Below the pieces are notes generated by a model, which searched no databases, was not told the origin of the DNA, and worked only from the letters and a program-made list of their open reading frames with translations. Below, one piece after another: positions 36,077-45,775 of a stretch of 64,000 bases of DNA. The position numbers and the translations under genes are program-made. Each line of letters starts with the position of its first letter. The stretch's first letter is position 1. The stretch comes from JAEUHM01 sp964538625 (GTDB lineage Bacteria; Verrucomicrobiota; Verrucomicrobiia; Verrucomicrobiales; Verrucomicrobiaceae): positions 1 to 64,000 of the forward strand of contig CAZIGH010000006.1 in NCBI GenBank assembly GCA_964538625.1. The letters run 5' to 3'.

Positions 36077-39000
36077 ATGAAGCGCCGGTTCACCATAGCG
36101 TTCTTCGTGGCCGTACTCCTTTCAGGCACGGCCTGGTGGCTGCGTGAGCTGCCGCCCAGAGAGCGTCAAAGCCTCACCCAAACACCATCCGCTACATCCG
36201 CACCATCATCTGTCGCCTCGGGCAGGCCGACAGGCTCAGGACGCATCGCGCATGGCGACAAGCCCCCACCGTTGGAGCCAGTCTCCAGCAGTCTGCTGAC
36301 CACCGGCACCGTGGTTCACGAAGCATCCACGGACTCCCCTGAGGGCACCGTGACGGTTTACCGCACCTCATTCAAATACCCGTTCATCCGGGTGGAGACG
36401 CGCCCCTCGCCAGGTGCAGGCTCCCCCACTCGGGTGCGCCGCATGGTAGCGGACCATCTGATGGTGAAAATCCGGCCTGGAGCAGATCGCGCCGCGCTGG
36501 CCGCCCATGTAGCACCCCACGGAGCCAGCATCCGCAGGCAGGTCGGCAAGCGCCCCATCTTCCTGGTGGCACTGAAGGATGCTAGCCCCTCCACTTTTGA
36601 CGCCGCACTTGCTCTGTGGGGCAAGGGGGATGCCGTCATCGAATACGCCGAGCCAGACCACATAGCCAGCATAGGGTCCGCACCCGTCATCCCGAATGAC
36701 CCCGCCTTCACCCAGCAGTGGAACATGCACAACCTGGGTGGCGGCGGGAAGCTCGCAGATGCAGACATCGACGCACCTGAGGCCTGGGCAGTGACCACCG
36801 GAGACAGTGCCATCACCCTCGCAGTGATCGACTCCGGCATCGACCTCACCCACCCCGACTTGCAGGGCAATCTCTGGACCAATGTGGGCGAGTCTGGCGG
36901 CGGAAAGGAGTCCGACGGCATCGACAATGATGGCAACGGCTACGTGGACGACGTGCATGGCTGGAACTTCTCCGCAGGCAACCACAATCCAGATGACGAT
37001 CACGGACACGGCTCACACGTGGCAGGCACCATCGGTGCCGTAGGCGGAAACGGAATCGGCATTGCCGGAGTCTGCCACAGCGTGCGCCTCATGGCTCTCA
37101 AGTTTCTTGATGTCACAGGCAGCGGCACGGACTCAGACGCCATCGAAGCCATCGCCTACGCCACGGACAACGGTGCCTTTGCCACGAACAACTCATGGGG
37201 TGGTTCTGACTTCACCCTCTCCATGCAAACGGTCATCGAGGAAGCCGATGCCGCAGGAGTGGGCTTCATCGCCGCAGCAGGCAATGATGGCACCAACAAT
37301 GACATCATTCCCAACTACCCGTGCAACTTCCCCGTGCCGAACGTCATCTCCGTAGCGGCCACGGACTACACCGACACGCTGACCTGGTTCTCCTGCTACG
37401 GCAGCCAGACAGTGCATCTGGGAGCGCCTGGTTTTCAAACCTGGTCGGCGAGCAAAGATGGCGGCTACCAGTTCATGAGCGGCACCTCCATGGCAGCACC
37501 CCATGTGACCGGGGCTGTGGCCCTGCTCAAGGCCGCGAATCCGAATCTCAGCTTCTCCGACATCAAGACCATGCTCATTCATCAGGTGGATTCCTTGCCC
37601 TCCATGAACGGTAAGTCCATCTCCGGCGGACGGCTGAACCTGGCCAAGGCGCTCATTCCCGCCACCGCGCCGTTGCTGCGTACGGAGCAGATGATCGTGG
37701 ATGACAGCGACGGCATTCCCTCCCCAGGCGAGACGGTGAGCCTGATAATACCAGTGAAGAACCTCGGAGCGGAAGAAGCGGTCAGTGTAAGCGGGGTGCT
37801 CTCACTTCAGAGCGCAGACCCGCTAGTGAACATCATTCAAGACAGTGCCTTCTATGGCGACCTGCCTTTTCAGGCCTCAGCAGAGAATGCACCGCCCTAC
37901 CTGGTGCAGATTGCAGCCGGAAAAAATCCTGGCGACGTGCCGATGGTAATCACGCTCAGCTCCGGCACACAGACATGGAGCCAGCCGCTCACGCTGCGGA
38001 TTCGGAACGTGGCCTCACTCTCCGGCACCGTAACGCTCGTCTCCGGCGGGAGTCCGGTGGAAGATGCGGTCATCGAAATCTCCGGCCCTGAGACGCACTC
38101 ACTTCTCACCGATGCGGCGGGACAATACAGCGTCTCGCTGACCAACGGCACTTACCAAGTGCGGGCCACGAAGGCAGGCTTCGTACCCTCTCAAACTACT
38201 TCCGTCACCATCAGCACCACACCGCAGACGGCGAACTTTGTGCTCGGTGCATCAGACGCCCAAGTCTCTCCGGGATCCCTTTCCATGACCCTTCAGGAAG
38301 GGCAAAACGGCAGCCAGGTGCTTACCATCAGCAACCTCGGAGACGTTCCGCTGCCGTACGAAATCAAGCAAGTCCCGCCGTCTTCACTCCACGGAGCTGG
38401 TGGTTTGCACCTTGCAGCCGCTGCACCGGCCAGCGTCAGCCCTGCTCTTACCCACCCGCCAGAGGGGCTGCTTTTGCCAGAGTTCCGCGCCTCCCGTTTC
38501 CTGGATGCCTCACGAGATGCCGTAGCCACCATTCCATGGTCAGATGGATTTGAAGACGGCCTTTGGGGGAGGTGGTGGCCGGCAAACAGCGAGGCCGTTA
38601 GAGAAGTCGTGTCCGACACAGCAGGTGAGGGCATGAGGAGCTTTCACCTTCGCCCCACCACGCCGGATCACGGCCATCTCACCGGGCTTGAACAATGGTT
38701 CTCCTACCATCCCAAACCGGGCTACATTTCCTTCTGGGTCAGACCGGGTCCACGTGACTCCGCCACCAGCTACATGGTACTCGGGGATGTCTATTGGATG
38801 TTCACTGGCAGCGGATTCTCTCTGGCGCTCGCGGATTTCATCTGGTTCTTCGCCAATGCAAACGGCCGCTTTTATCTCAATGACGATGTGGGCGGGAACC
38901 AGCTTGTGGCTTACGCTGAAGGGGCATGGTACCAGATCGAGTTCCGCGAGCTCAACTGGACCACGCGCACCTTTGACTACTGGGTGAACGGCTCCCTCGT

Positions 39001-40243
39001 GCAGAGTGCCGTGCCGTTTCGCAATCCCACGCTCGCCTCTGGCATGGCCGTCGCGTTTGCCTACAACTACATGACGCAGACCGATGCCTGGTGGGACGAG
39101 GTGAAGTTTTATGACGATGCGCTGCCCTGGATCACGCTCTCCTCCACGAGCGGAAGCCTACCTCCAGGTGGAAGCGCCAGCGTTACCGCGACGTTCAACG
39201 CGCAAGGAATGAAACCCGGCACCCATAACGGTAGCCTTCTGGTCAGAACCAATGACCCTGACACCCCCGAACACCAGGTAGCTTTAACCTTGACCGTAAC
39301 CGACGGACCCAACCAAACCCCGGTAGCTTTACCCCAGACGATCACGATGGAGATGAATCACAGCCAGACGATCACGCTCGGAGGAAGTGATCCGGAAAAT
39401 GACGCACTGTCATGTTACATCGTCTCTCTACCCCACAAGGGAACGCTCTACCAGACATCTGACGGCACTACCCCGGGTGCACCGATCACCACCACGCCCA
39501 AACGCGTCAGCAGTCCGCTACGCCAGGTGATCTATGTGCCGAACAACGATGAAACAGGTGCCCCCTACGCCAGCTTTGAGTTCGTGGTTCGCGATGCCGA
39601 GGATGAATCTGCCCGTGCTGCGGTCAGCCTTCATGTGCTCTCGGGCCCTCTCCTCTACGTCACGCCATCCGCTACCACTTCAGGAACGCCCGTCACCGTG
39701 CACCTGTCCTCCAGTGACCCGACGGCCCGAATCGCATTCACCACGGACGGCAGTACTCCCACCCCCACGAGCTTGGGCTACTTCGGCAGCGGCATACTGC
39801 ATGTGGATCGTAGCGTCACGCTGAAAATCATCGCCTTCGGCCCATCCAGTAACAGCGACATGCAAACGGTGGTCATTCAAATCACGGACAGTGACTCTGA
39901 CGGCCTTCCCGACTGGTGGGAGACTTCCGGCGGCGCATCCCTCAACCATGCAGCAGCCTCAGATGATCCAGATGGCAATGGCCTCACCGCCATGCAGGAG
40001 TTCATCGCTGGCATTCCGCCCGGCTCCGGTGCCGGATTCCACTCCCGACTGGCGGTGGACGCTTCTCACACGGTCACGTGGCAGAGCACACTTGGGCGGG
40101 TGTACTACATCGAGTCGTGCGACGACGCCGAGTCATGGACTGCAGCCAGCTCCGCTTACTTCGGAACAGGAGCGGAGATGCACTTCTCTACCCCTGCTAC
40201 ATCAGGTAAGCAGTTCTACCGAGTGCGCGCCGAACTGCCCTGA
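36077..40243 (+). CDS. Large exported subtilisin-like serine protease (S8), multidomain
   Basis: A 1388-residue secreted protein. Signal anchor MKRRFTIAFFVAVLLSGTAWW is followed by a propeptide-like region and the S8 domain with Asp252 (AVIDSGID), His311 (HGHGSHVAGT) and Ser470 (GTSMAAPHV). Downstream are a CARF/CnaB-type domain (SGTVTLVSGGSPVEDAVIEISG), beta-sandwich modules, a chitobiase C-terminal-like domain near 1210, and a calcium-binding DSDSDGLPDWWE segment near 1280. The mix resembles large extracellular degraders. It starts 93 bp after a divergent gene; the intergenic region likely holds two promoters. Confidence 0.95.
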   Translation: MKRRFTIAFFVAVLLSGTAWWLRELPPRERQSLTQTPSATSAPSSVASGRPTGSGRIAHGDKPPPLEPVSSSLLTTGTVVHEASTDSPEGTVTVYRTSFKYPFIRVETRPSPGAGSPTRVRRMVADHLMVKIRPGADRAALAAHVAPHGASIRRQVGKRPIFLVALKDASPSTFDAALALWGKGDAVIEYAEPDHIASIGSAPVIPNDPAFTQQWNMHNLGGGGKLADADIDAPEAWAVTTGDSAITLAVIDSGIDLTHPDLQGNLWTNVGESGGGKESDGIDNDGNGYVDDVHGWNFSAGNHNPDDDHGHGSHVAGTIGAVGGNGIGIAGVCHSVRLMALKFLDVTGSGTDSDAIEAIAYATDNGAFATNNSWGGSDFTLSMQTVIEEADAAGVGFIAAAGNDGTNNDIIPNYPCNFPVPNVISVAATDYTDTLTWFSCYGSQTVHLGAPGFQTWSASKDGGYQFMSGTSMAAPHVTGAVALLKAANPNLSFSDIKTMLIHQVDSLPSMNGKSISGGRLNLAKALIPATAPLLRTEQMIVDDSDGIPSPGETVSLIIPVKNLGAEEAVSVSGVLSLQSADPLVNIIQDSAFYGDLPFQASAENAPPYLVQIAAGKNPGDVPMVITLSSGTQTWSQPLTLRIRNVASLSGTVTLVSGGSPVEDAVIEISGPETHSLLTDAAGQYSVSLTNGTYQVRATKAGFVPSQTTSVTISTTPQTANFVLGASDAQVSPGSLSMTLQEGQNGSQVLTISNLGDVPLPYEIKQVPPSSLHGAGGLHLAAAAPASVSPALTHPPEGLLLPEFRASRFLDASRDAVATIPWSDGFEDGLWGRWWPANSEAVREVVSDTAGEGMRSFHLRPTTPDHGHLTGLEQWFSYHPKPGYISFWVRPGPRDSATSYMVLGDVYWMFTGSGFSLALADFIWFFANANGRFYLNDDVGGNQLVAYAEGAWYQIEFRELNWTTRTFDYWVNGSLVQSAVPFRNPTLASGMAVAFAYNYMTQTDAWWDEVKFYDDALPWITLSSTSGSLPPGGSASVTATFNAQGMKPGTHNGSLLVRTNDPDTPEHQVALTLTVTDGPNQTPVALPQTITMEMNHSQTITLGGSDPENDALSCYIVSLPHKGTLYQTSDGTTPGAPITTTPKRVSSPLRQVIYVPNNDETGAPYASFEFVVRDAEDESARAAVSLHVLSGPLLYVTPSATTSGTPVTVHLSSSDPTARIAFTTDGSTPTPTSLGYFGSGILHVDRSVTLKIIAFGPSSNSDMQTVVIQITDSDSDGLPDWWETSGGASLNHAAASDDPDGNGLTAMQEFIAGIPPGSGAGFHSRLAVDASHTVTWQSTLGRVYYIESCDDAESWTAASSAYFGTGAEMHFSTPATSGKQFYRVRAELP

Positions 40244-40289
40244 AGGTTCTGGCACGACTCCCGCAAACCGAGACAGCGGCTTTCCGCAG

Positions 40290-42866
40290 CTACTCAATCT
40301 TCACCGCCTTGGGCGGCTGAAGTTTGATAGGAAGCGAACCGCCTTCACCGCCTTCCTCAATGACGCCCGCGCGCTTGATCGTGGTGCCGTCCGGTGTTGT
40401 GTCCCCCGGGTTGGCCACGATGGGCTTGACGCTCTCAAACGGATCAGCTCCCAGGACCGTGAGGCTCTCCATGCGCACCGGAGTGATATGGGAGTATTTC
40501 GGGTCCAGCGGGGCCATGTTGGCAGGCATACCATCTGCGGTGGTAGGTCCGCCGAAGTTGGGCTGGAAGGCTTGGATATCGAGCGCCAGCCCTTCACCGG
40601 TGTGCTGGGTGCAGAAGTTATTGTCTAGCAGCATTTCAGGCCGCGCCCACTCAAAGTAAGTGGCCCGGGTGGCGCGCTCTAGGCCTGTCTTGGGATCCTT
40701 GTCTTTGTCAAAACAGAAGTCCGTGGCCCGTGCGGCGGAGCGTTTGCAGATCTCCACCCGTTGCAGTCCTTGCGGCTGGGGGAAAGGCTCAGGCTCGTAG
40801 TCCTTCACTGTGGCGTTCATCACATCGCACCAGATAGGCAGGGCGATGCGGCTGGAGTAGGCTTTGACGTAGATTTCTTTGGCAGTGTCAAAACCCACCC
40901 ACACGCCACAGGTCACGGCGCTGGTGTAGCCGATGTGCCAGAGGTCCTTGAATCCGTAGTGCGTGCCCGTCTTGCCAGCGGCAGGGAAGCTGCCCAGTCC
41001 GAACTCGGCACGGGCAGCGGATCCGGTGCCCGACTCTAGGCTGTCCACGAGGCATGAGTGCGTCTGCCAGGCCGTAACGGGATCAATGGCCTCCTTCAGC
41101 ACCGTATCTTCATCCGTGATCTGGTAAATGGGAGCGTCGTTGAAGTCGGTGATGCGATTCACCAGGTGGAGCTTTTGCGGTCTGCGCCCTTGGTTGGCAA
41201 AGGTGGAGTAGGCAGTGACCATCTCGTAGAGGCGGGCTCCGGACTTGCCTACAAAGGAGGCTGGCAGCTCCTCTACCGGGGCGGCGATACCGAGCGCCTG
41301 GCTCATTTCCTGAAGTGGCTTGAAGTTGATGGGCATGTCCACCTTGTCCGTCTGGCCGTTGCCAAAAAGGTCGCGCCCGAGATAGACAGTGGCCGCGATG
41401 CGTGAGCGCGAAAGCGCCTCCCGGGCTGTGATGCGGCCCTTGAAGATGGTGGCCTCCTCTTTCTCCTCACCCCACTCGCCTGCGAGTCCCTCGATGGCTC
41501 CCACCATGACGAAGCGATTGTCCATGTACGTGTCTTTCACCTGCGTGCCGGGATACACATCCGTTCTGTTGAAGGCAGTGGCGTAGAAGACGGGCAGGAA
41601 CGCGGTGCCAGTAGAACGCAGGGCACTGGTGCTCAGAGCCCGGTTATACTGGGAGTCCACGAAGTCACGCCCGCCCACCACTGCCAAGATGGCCCCGGTT
41701 TCGTTGTCAATGGTGAGCGCTGCACCCTGAAGATACTCTGGCTTGGGGCGCGGTGTGTTGGGAGCGATGCTGCCCTCCTTGATGCGCTTCTTCCAATCAT
41801 CCAGCAGCGCATGGTACTGGGCATAGGTTTGGTGTGTATAACCGGGGCGGCCCTCGACCTCTGTAAGACGGCGCTGCACCGCTTCCTCAGAGGCCTTTTG
41901 CAGCTTGGGGTCGATGGTGGTGAAAATGCGGAAACCTCCGGTGGCGGCGCGCTCTTCTCCCACTTCAGCTATGACCATGCGGCGTACTTCGTCATAGAAG
42001 TAGCTGAGCTGCCTGTTGGCAGTGGGCGCGGAGACGATCATGGGCTTGGTCTGCGCGGCGGTGGCCACCTCCCGGGTGATGAATCGCTCCTCCACCATGC
42101 GGTCCAGCACGTGATTTCGGGAGACGATGGAGTCCTTGGGGTTGCGAATGGGTGAGAGGCGGTTGGGGGCCTTGATGAGCCCCACGATGGTGGCGGACTC
42201 TTCCAGCGTGAGGTCTTTGACATCTTTGCCAAAGTACCCCTGCGCTGCGGCTTGCACACCATAGAAGTTCTGCCCGTTCCCGGAGCCGAAAAAGATGCGG
42301 TTCAGATACAGCTCCAGGATCTCCGGCTTGGTGTAGTAGCGCTCCACCCGCTGGGCCAGATACATCTCCAGGATCTTGCGCTTGTAGCTGCGCTCCAGGA
42401 GATTAAAGGCCTGTCGGGAGAGCTGCTGGGTGATGGTGGATGCTCCCTGGGTGACCTCTCCCAGTCTCAGGGCAAGATACACGGCACGGAACACACCGAT
42501 GAAGTCCACTCCGTGGTGCTCGTAAAAACGGGAGTCTTCTTGCGCAATGAGCGCCTCCTGGAAGTGCTTCGGCACCTCGCTCAGCGGCACAGGTGTGCGA
42601 TTGGTCAATGCAATGCGACTAAGCTCACCGCCATGCCGGTCGTAGATAATGGAGGCGACTTCCAGTGTCTTGATTTCCTCAAGGTCAAAGGTCTCCGCTT
42701 TCTCCTTCAGCGGCTCGAGCACGATGGCCCAGATGAAAAAGCAGGACGCAACGCCGAGCAAAAGGAGCACGAAGAGACCCTTGAACCAGAGGCGCTTGTA
42801 GAAAGGGGGCTTTCTACGCCTTGGTCCACGCCAGTTGCTCTCGCCAAAAGATTCATTTTCGAGCAT
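40290..42866 (-). CDS. PBP1A-like class A penicillin-binding protein, transpeptidase probably inactive
   Basis: An 858-residue protein with one N-terminal membrane helix (about 27-49), a glycosyltransferase family 51 domain (Glu110 in AQEDSRFYEHHGVD; GASTITQQL) and a C-terminal transpeptidase-like domain. The GT51 motifs look intact. In the second domain the SxxK position reads TGTAFLP (Thr421 and Leu424 in place of Ser and Lys), and the SxN position reads SRI (488-490), though KTGT remains (GKTGTHYG). It may therefore polymerise glycan strands without crosslinking, or act as a scaffold. The gene is convergent with the subtilase and divergent from the MidA-like gene at 42903. Confidence 0.88.
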   Translation of the reverse strand: MLENESFGESNWRGPRRRKPPFYKRLWFKGLFVLLLLGVASCFFIWAIVLEPLKEKAETFDLEEIKTLEVASIIYDRHGGELSRIALTNRTPVPLSEVPKHFQEALIAQEDSRFYEHHGVDFIGVFRAVYLALRLGEVTQGASTITQQLSRQAFNLLERSYKRKILEMYLAQRVERYYTKPEILELYLNRIFFGSGNGQNFYGVQAAAQGYFGKDVKDLTLEESATIVGLIKAPNRLSPIRNPKDSIVSRNHVLDRMVEERFITREVATAAQTKPMIVSAPTANRQLSYFYDEVRRMVIAEVGEERAATGGFRIFTTIDPKLQKASEEAVQRRLTEVEGRPGYTHQTYAQYHALLDDWKKRIKEGSIAPNTPRPKPEYLQGAALTIDNETGAILAVVGGRDFVDSQYNRALSTSALRSTGTAFLPVFYATAFNRTDVYPGTQVKDTYMDNRFVMVGAIEGLAGEWGEEKEEATIFKGRITAREALSRSRIAATVYLGRDLFGNGQTDKVDMPINFKPLQEMSQALGIAAPVEELPASFVGKSGARLYEMVTAYSTFANQGRRPQKLHLVNRITDFNDAPIYQITDEDTVLKEAIDPVTAWQTHSCLVDSLESGTGSAARAEFGLGSFPAAGKTGTHYGFKDLWHIGYTSAVTCGVWVGFDTAKEIYVKAYSSRIALPIWCDVMNATVKDYEPEPFPQPQGLQRVEICKRSAARATDFCFDKDKDPKTGLERATRATYFEWARPEMLLDNNFCTQHTGEGLALDIQAFQPNFGGPTTADGMPANMAPLDPKYSHITPVRMESLTVLGADPFESVKPIVANPGDTTPDGTTIKRAGVIEEGGEGGSLPIKLQPPKAVKIE

Positions 42867-42902
42867 GATGTCGCGAATGAGGGGGACGAGACATTAACCA
42901 AT

Positions 42903-44039
42903 ATGAAGGATTTGGCTACCGGGGATTCTGCCCCCGTGAAATCGTTTGTGGAACACCTGCGACGGCGAATCGCGGTAGAGGGTCCGCTGCCATGGCGAGA
43001 AGTGATGGCAGGCGCGCTCTATGAACCGGGCCTCGGCTACTATGGCCGGGCAGTGCGGCCCGTGGGACGGAAGGGAGACTTTTACACCTCAGTGTCCGTG
43101 GGGCCGCTATACGGTCGGCTGCTGGCGGAACTGGCAGAGGGGGTGTGGGAGCACGCGGGCAGACCTGCACAGTTCACCATCGCAGAACAAGCGGCTCACG
43201 ATGGCCAACTGGCGGCTGACATGTGGCAGGCACTGCAAGACGGGCCGCTGGGCGAAGTGGTGACCTGGCGGATCGTGGAGCCTCAGGCGATCTACCGCGC
43301 CGCCCAGGCGGAAAAACTCCTTCCGCTAATGGGCGACCGCATCGAGTGGCTGAATGAGGTCAGTGAGCTTGCCGGCTTCGGGTTGTTTGTCTGCAACGAG
43401 CTGCTGGACGCCTTTCCGGTGAATCGGGTGCGCTGGACATCGAACGGATGGGAAGAACTGCTGGTGGATGTGGACGGTGAAGCCTTCCGCTGGACGAGCC
43501 GTGCGCTCGAGGGCCCAGAGCGGGAATGGCTCCCAGACTACGCAACCCCAGGCTACACCACCGAGACGCATGGAGCCATGGCCCAGTGGGCCGAAGCGCT
43601 CGCCGGATCAGCATGGGAGGGAGCGGTGATGATAGCGGACTACGGTTATGAGGTGGTGGACTACTACGACTTCTCCAGGTCGGACGGCACCCTGCGCCGT
43701 TACTCAAAGCACACGGTGGATGGAGAGGTGCTGGAGGAACTGGGTGAGTGTGATCTGACGGCCCACATCAACTGCACGCTGCTGGCCGAGGTGCTGGAGC
43801 GTGGTCGGTTCCATCAGCTCACAGACATGCCTCAGGAGCGCTTTCTGACCAAGCTGGGCATCCCCTGTCTGACCCGAATCGAATTTGAACTATCCAATGA
43901 CGAGCGAGCGTCACTTCTTAGACAGTTCCACATGCTCACTTACCCCGGCTTCATGGGAGCGGCGTTCCGGGTGATGCTTTTTGCGCGAGGGTTGACCGAG
44001 GGTTATGCGCTTCCTACACTTCGACTTCGCCAACCATGA
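42903..44039 (+). CDS. MidA/NDUFAF7-family class I SAM-dependent methyltransferase
   Basis: A 378-residue protein with family signature parts: PLPWREVMAGALYEPGLGYYGR, GDFYTSVSVGPLYGRLLAE, FTIAEQAAHDGQLAADMW and FVCNELLDAFPVNRVRW, then MIADYGYEVVDYY. Mitochondrial relatives methylate a complex I subunit; bacterial roles are unclear. The start at 42903 (MKDLATGDSAPVKSF) leaves only 36 bp to the divergent PBP gene. The stop overlaps the next gene by 4 bp, so the following genes are likely co-translated. Confidence 0.9.
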   Translation: MKDLATGDSAPVKSFVEHLRRRIAVEGPLPWREVMAGALYEPGLGYYGRAVRPVGRKGDFYTSVSVGPLYGRLLAELAEGVWEHAGRPAQFTIAEQAAHDGQLAADMWQALQDGPLGEVVTWRIVEPQAIYRAAQAEKLLPLMGDRIEWLNEVSELAGFGLFVCNELLDAFPVNRVRWTSNGWEELLVDVDGEAFRWTSRALEGPEREWLPDYATPGYTTETHGAMAQWAEALAGSAWEGAVMIADYGYEVVDYYDFSRSDGTLRRYSKHTVDGEVLEELGECDLTAHINCTLLAEVLERGRFHQLTDMPQERFLTKLGIPCLTRIEFELSNDERASLLRQFHMLTYPGFMGAAFRVMLFARGLTEGYALPTLRLRQP

Positions 44040-44806
44040 CCGACCCCGCCCCGCCGCCCCGTCTGAGACACTCCGCTCATGACTTCGGCCTGCTGATGAG
44101 CCGGTGGGAGAAAGTGGCGCGAAAGGCGCGGCTGGCCGGCGTGCCTCTGGGAGAAGCCGGGGAGCTTCCCATTTGGGGACTGGAGACGGCTGCGGCTGCC
44201 GCTGGTGAGAAGGCGGTCTATCTCTCAGCCGGTGTCCACGGAGACGAACCCGCTGGCGCTTGGGCGCTGCTGCGGTGGGCAGAAGATCACATTGGCCACC
44301 TGCGCAAAGGTGCCTTCCTCCTCGTACCATGTTTCAACCCAGAGGGCTTCATAGCCAACACCCGAGCCGATGCGCGTGGTGTGGATCTCAACCGCACATT
44401 TGACGACGTTTCTTGCCAGATGATGCGCACTTGGCAGGCGTGGATCCGCTCCCGGAAGCTCTCGCTCGCCGCGTGTCTGCATGAGGACTATGATGCACTG
44501 GGCTGCTACGTGTATGAGCTGTCCGGACGCAGGGCAGCCCTGAGCGAAAAGCTCTTGCGCGCCTGTGGTGCCGTGATGAAAAGAGATCCGCGCCGTGTGA
44601 TCGATGGCAACGCGGCACACCGTGGCATCCTCCGCAGGGAGCGCATCCCAAAGCATGTCAAGGGTCCGGAGGCGATCGTGCTGCGGCAGCTCGGATGCCC
44701 GGTCACTCTTACCTTTGAAACGCCATCCGAGTTGGCTCTTGAGCATCGCGTGGCGGTGCAGTGCCGTTTCGTGGAGGAGGCTATTGCCACTGTCCATCAT
44801 GAATAA
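44036..44806 (+). CDS. M14-type zinc carboxypeptidase/succinylglutamate desuccinylase-like protein
   Basis: A 256-residue zinc peptidase-like protein. The zinc ligands are His68 and Glu71 (GVHGDEPAGA) and His149 (CLHEDYD); RGVDLNR supplies the substrate-binding Arg, and TFETPS the C-terminal Glu. It is short for M14 but fits the AstE/MpaA-like group, which act on peptide or amide bonds of small substrates such as murein peptides. Overlaps: 4 bp with the methyltransferase, 8 bp with the lipoprotein hydrolase. Confidence 0.88.
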   Translation: MTDPAPPPRLRHSAHDFGLLMSRWEKVARKARLAGVPLGEAGELPIWGLETAAAAAGEKAVYLSAGVHGDEPAGAWALLRWAEDHIGHLRKGAFLLVPCFNPEGFIANTRADARGVDLNRTFDDVSCQMMRTWQAWIRSRKLSLAACLHEDYDALGCYVYELSGRRAALSEKLLRACGAVMKRDPRRVIDGNAAHRGILRRERIPKHVKGPEAIVLRQLGCPVTLTFETPSELALEHRVAVQCRFVEEAIATVHHE

Positions 44807-45764
44807 TCTCCTCTGGCTGATGCTGCTAGGCGCGGCGATGCTACTCACCGGTTGCGCCAGCATGGTCAAGCGTGCCCGTCCTGATCTGCGGCCTGACGGG
44901 CGCTGGATCAGTTTCGACGGCAAGGAGATGCCGTGGCGCTGCTGGCTCCCGACCTCGGAGCAGCCACTGCGCGGTGTAGTCATCACCATCCATGGACTCA
45001 GCGGAGCCGCGTCAGACTTCTGGCTTCTGGGAGAGCGTCTGCCAAAGGCAGGTTACGCAGTATATGGTTATGAACTGCGCGGCCAGGGTCATGATCCAGA
45101 TACGAGCAAGCGAGGAGACATCATGGAAGCCCGGCAGTGGCTTCGTGATTTGGCGCAGTTTCATCAACTCGTTAAGGCACGGCATCCACACTCGCCCATC
45201 ATTTGGTATGGTGAGAGCCTCGGCTCGCTCATCGCCCTGCACACCGCAGACAGGAAACGCTCCCAGGCCGCTCCAGATGCTCTGGTACTTGCCGCTCCGG
45301 CGGCTGGCCTACGTATCGAACCGGGAGAACTGGAACGTTTTCTCATCAAGACGTCCTCCCGCCTTCTGCCGCGAGTGAAAGTCACGCTCGGTGATCTGGC
45401 GGGCGTGGATGAGGGCAAGCTCCGCGTCACCAGCGGCTCCACCCACGGAGACCAGATGAAGGTGACGCCGCATCATGTCTCAGCCTTCACATTGAGATTG
45501 CTGCGAGAAATCGGAAACCTCATGGACTCGAACTCACGCGCTGCCCGACGCCTTGAGATGCCGGTGCTTATGCTCGCTTCACCGCATGACATCGTGGCTT
45601 CTCCAGAGCAGGTGCAGGGGCTTTTTCATGACCTCGGTTCCCGGAAAAAACGCCTCCTCTGGTACACGCGCTCCTACCACCTGCTCCTGCATGATGTGCA
45701 ACGAGACGAGGTGGTGGAAGACCTGGAGCGCTGGATCACCCGGAATGTGCCATCCAAACGCTGA
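44799..45764 (+). CDS. Lipoprotein alpha/beta hydrolase (serine aminopeptidase S33-like)
   Basis: A 321-residue protein. The N-terminus MNNLLWLMLLGAAMLLTGCAS has a lipobox with Cys19, so it is probably anchored to a membrane. The hydrolase shows VVITIHGLSGAASDF, YELRGQGHD and the nucleophile elbow WYGESLGS (the last Gly-x-Ser-x-Gly form), with ASPHDIVASPEQ and LLLHD giving the acid and His. It resembles monoacylglycerol lipases. The start at 44799 overlaps the previous gene by 8 bp. Confidence 0.9.
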   Translation: MNNLLWLMLLGAAMLLTGCASMVKRARPDLRPDGRWISFDGKEMPWRCWLPTSEQPLRGVVITIHGLSGAASDFWLLGERLPKAGYAVYGYELRGQGHDPDTSKRGDIMEARQWLRDLAQFHQLVKARHPHSPIIWYGESLGSLIALHTADRKRSQAAPDALVLAAPAAGLRIEPGELERFLIKTSSRLLPRVKVTLGDLAGVDEGKLRVTSGSTHGDQMKVTPHHVSAFTLRLLREIGNLMDSNSRAARRLEMPVLMLASPHDIVASPEQVQGLFHDLGSRKKRLLWYTRSYHLLLHDVQRDEVVEDLERWITRNVPSKR

Positions 45765-45775
45765 TCTCATATCCC

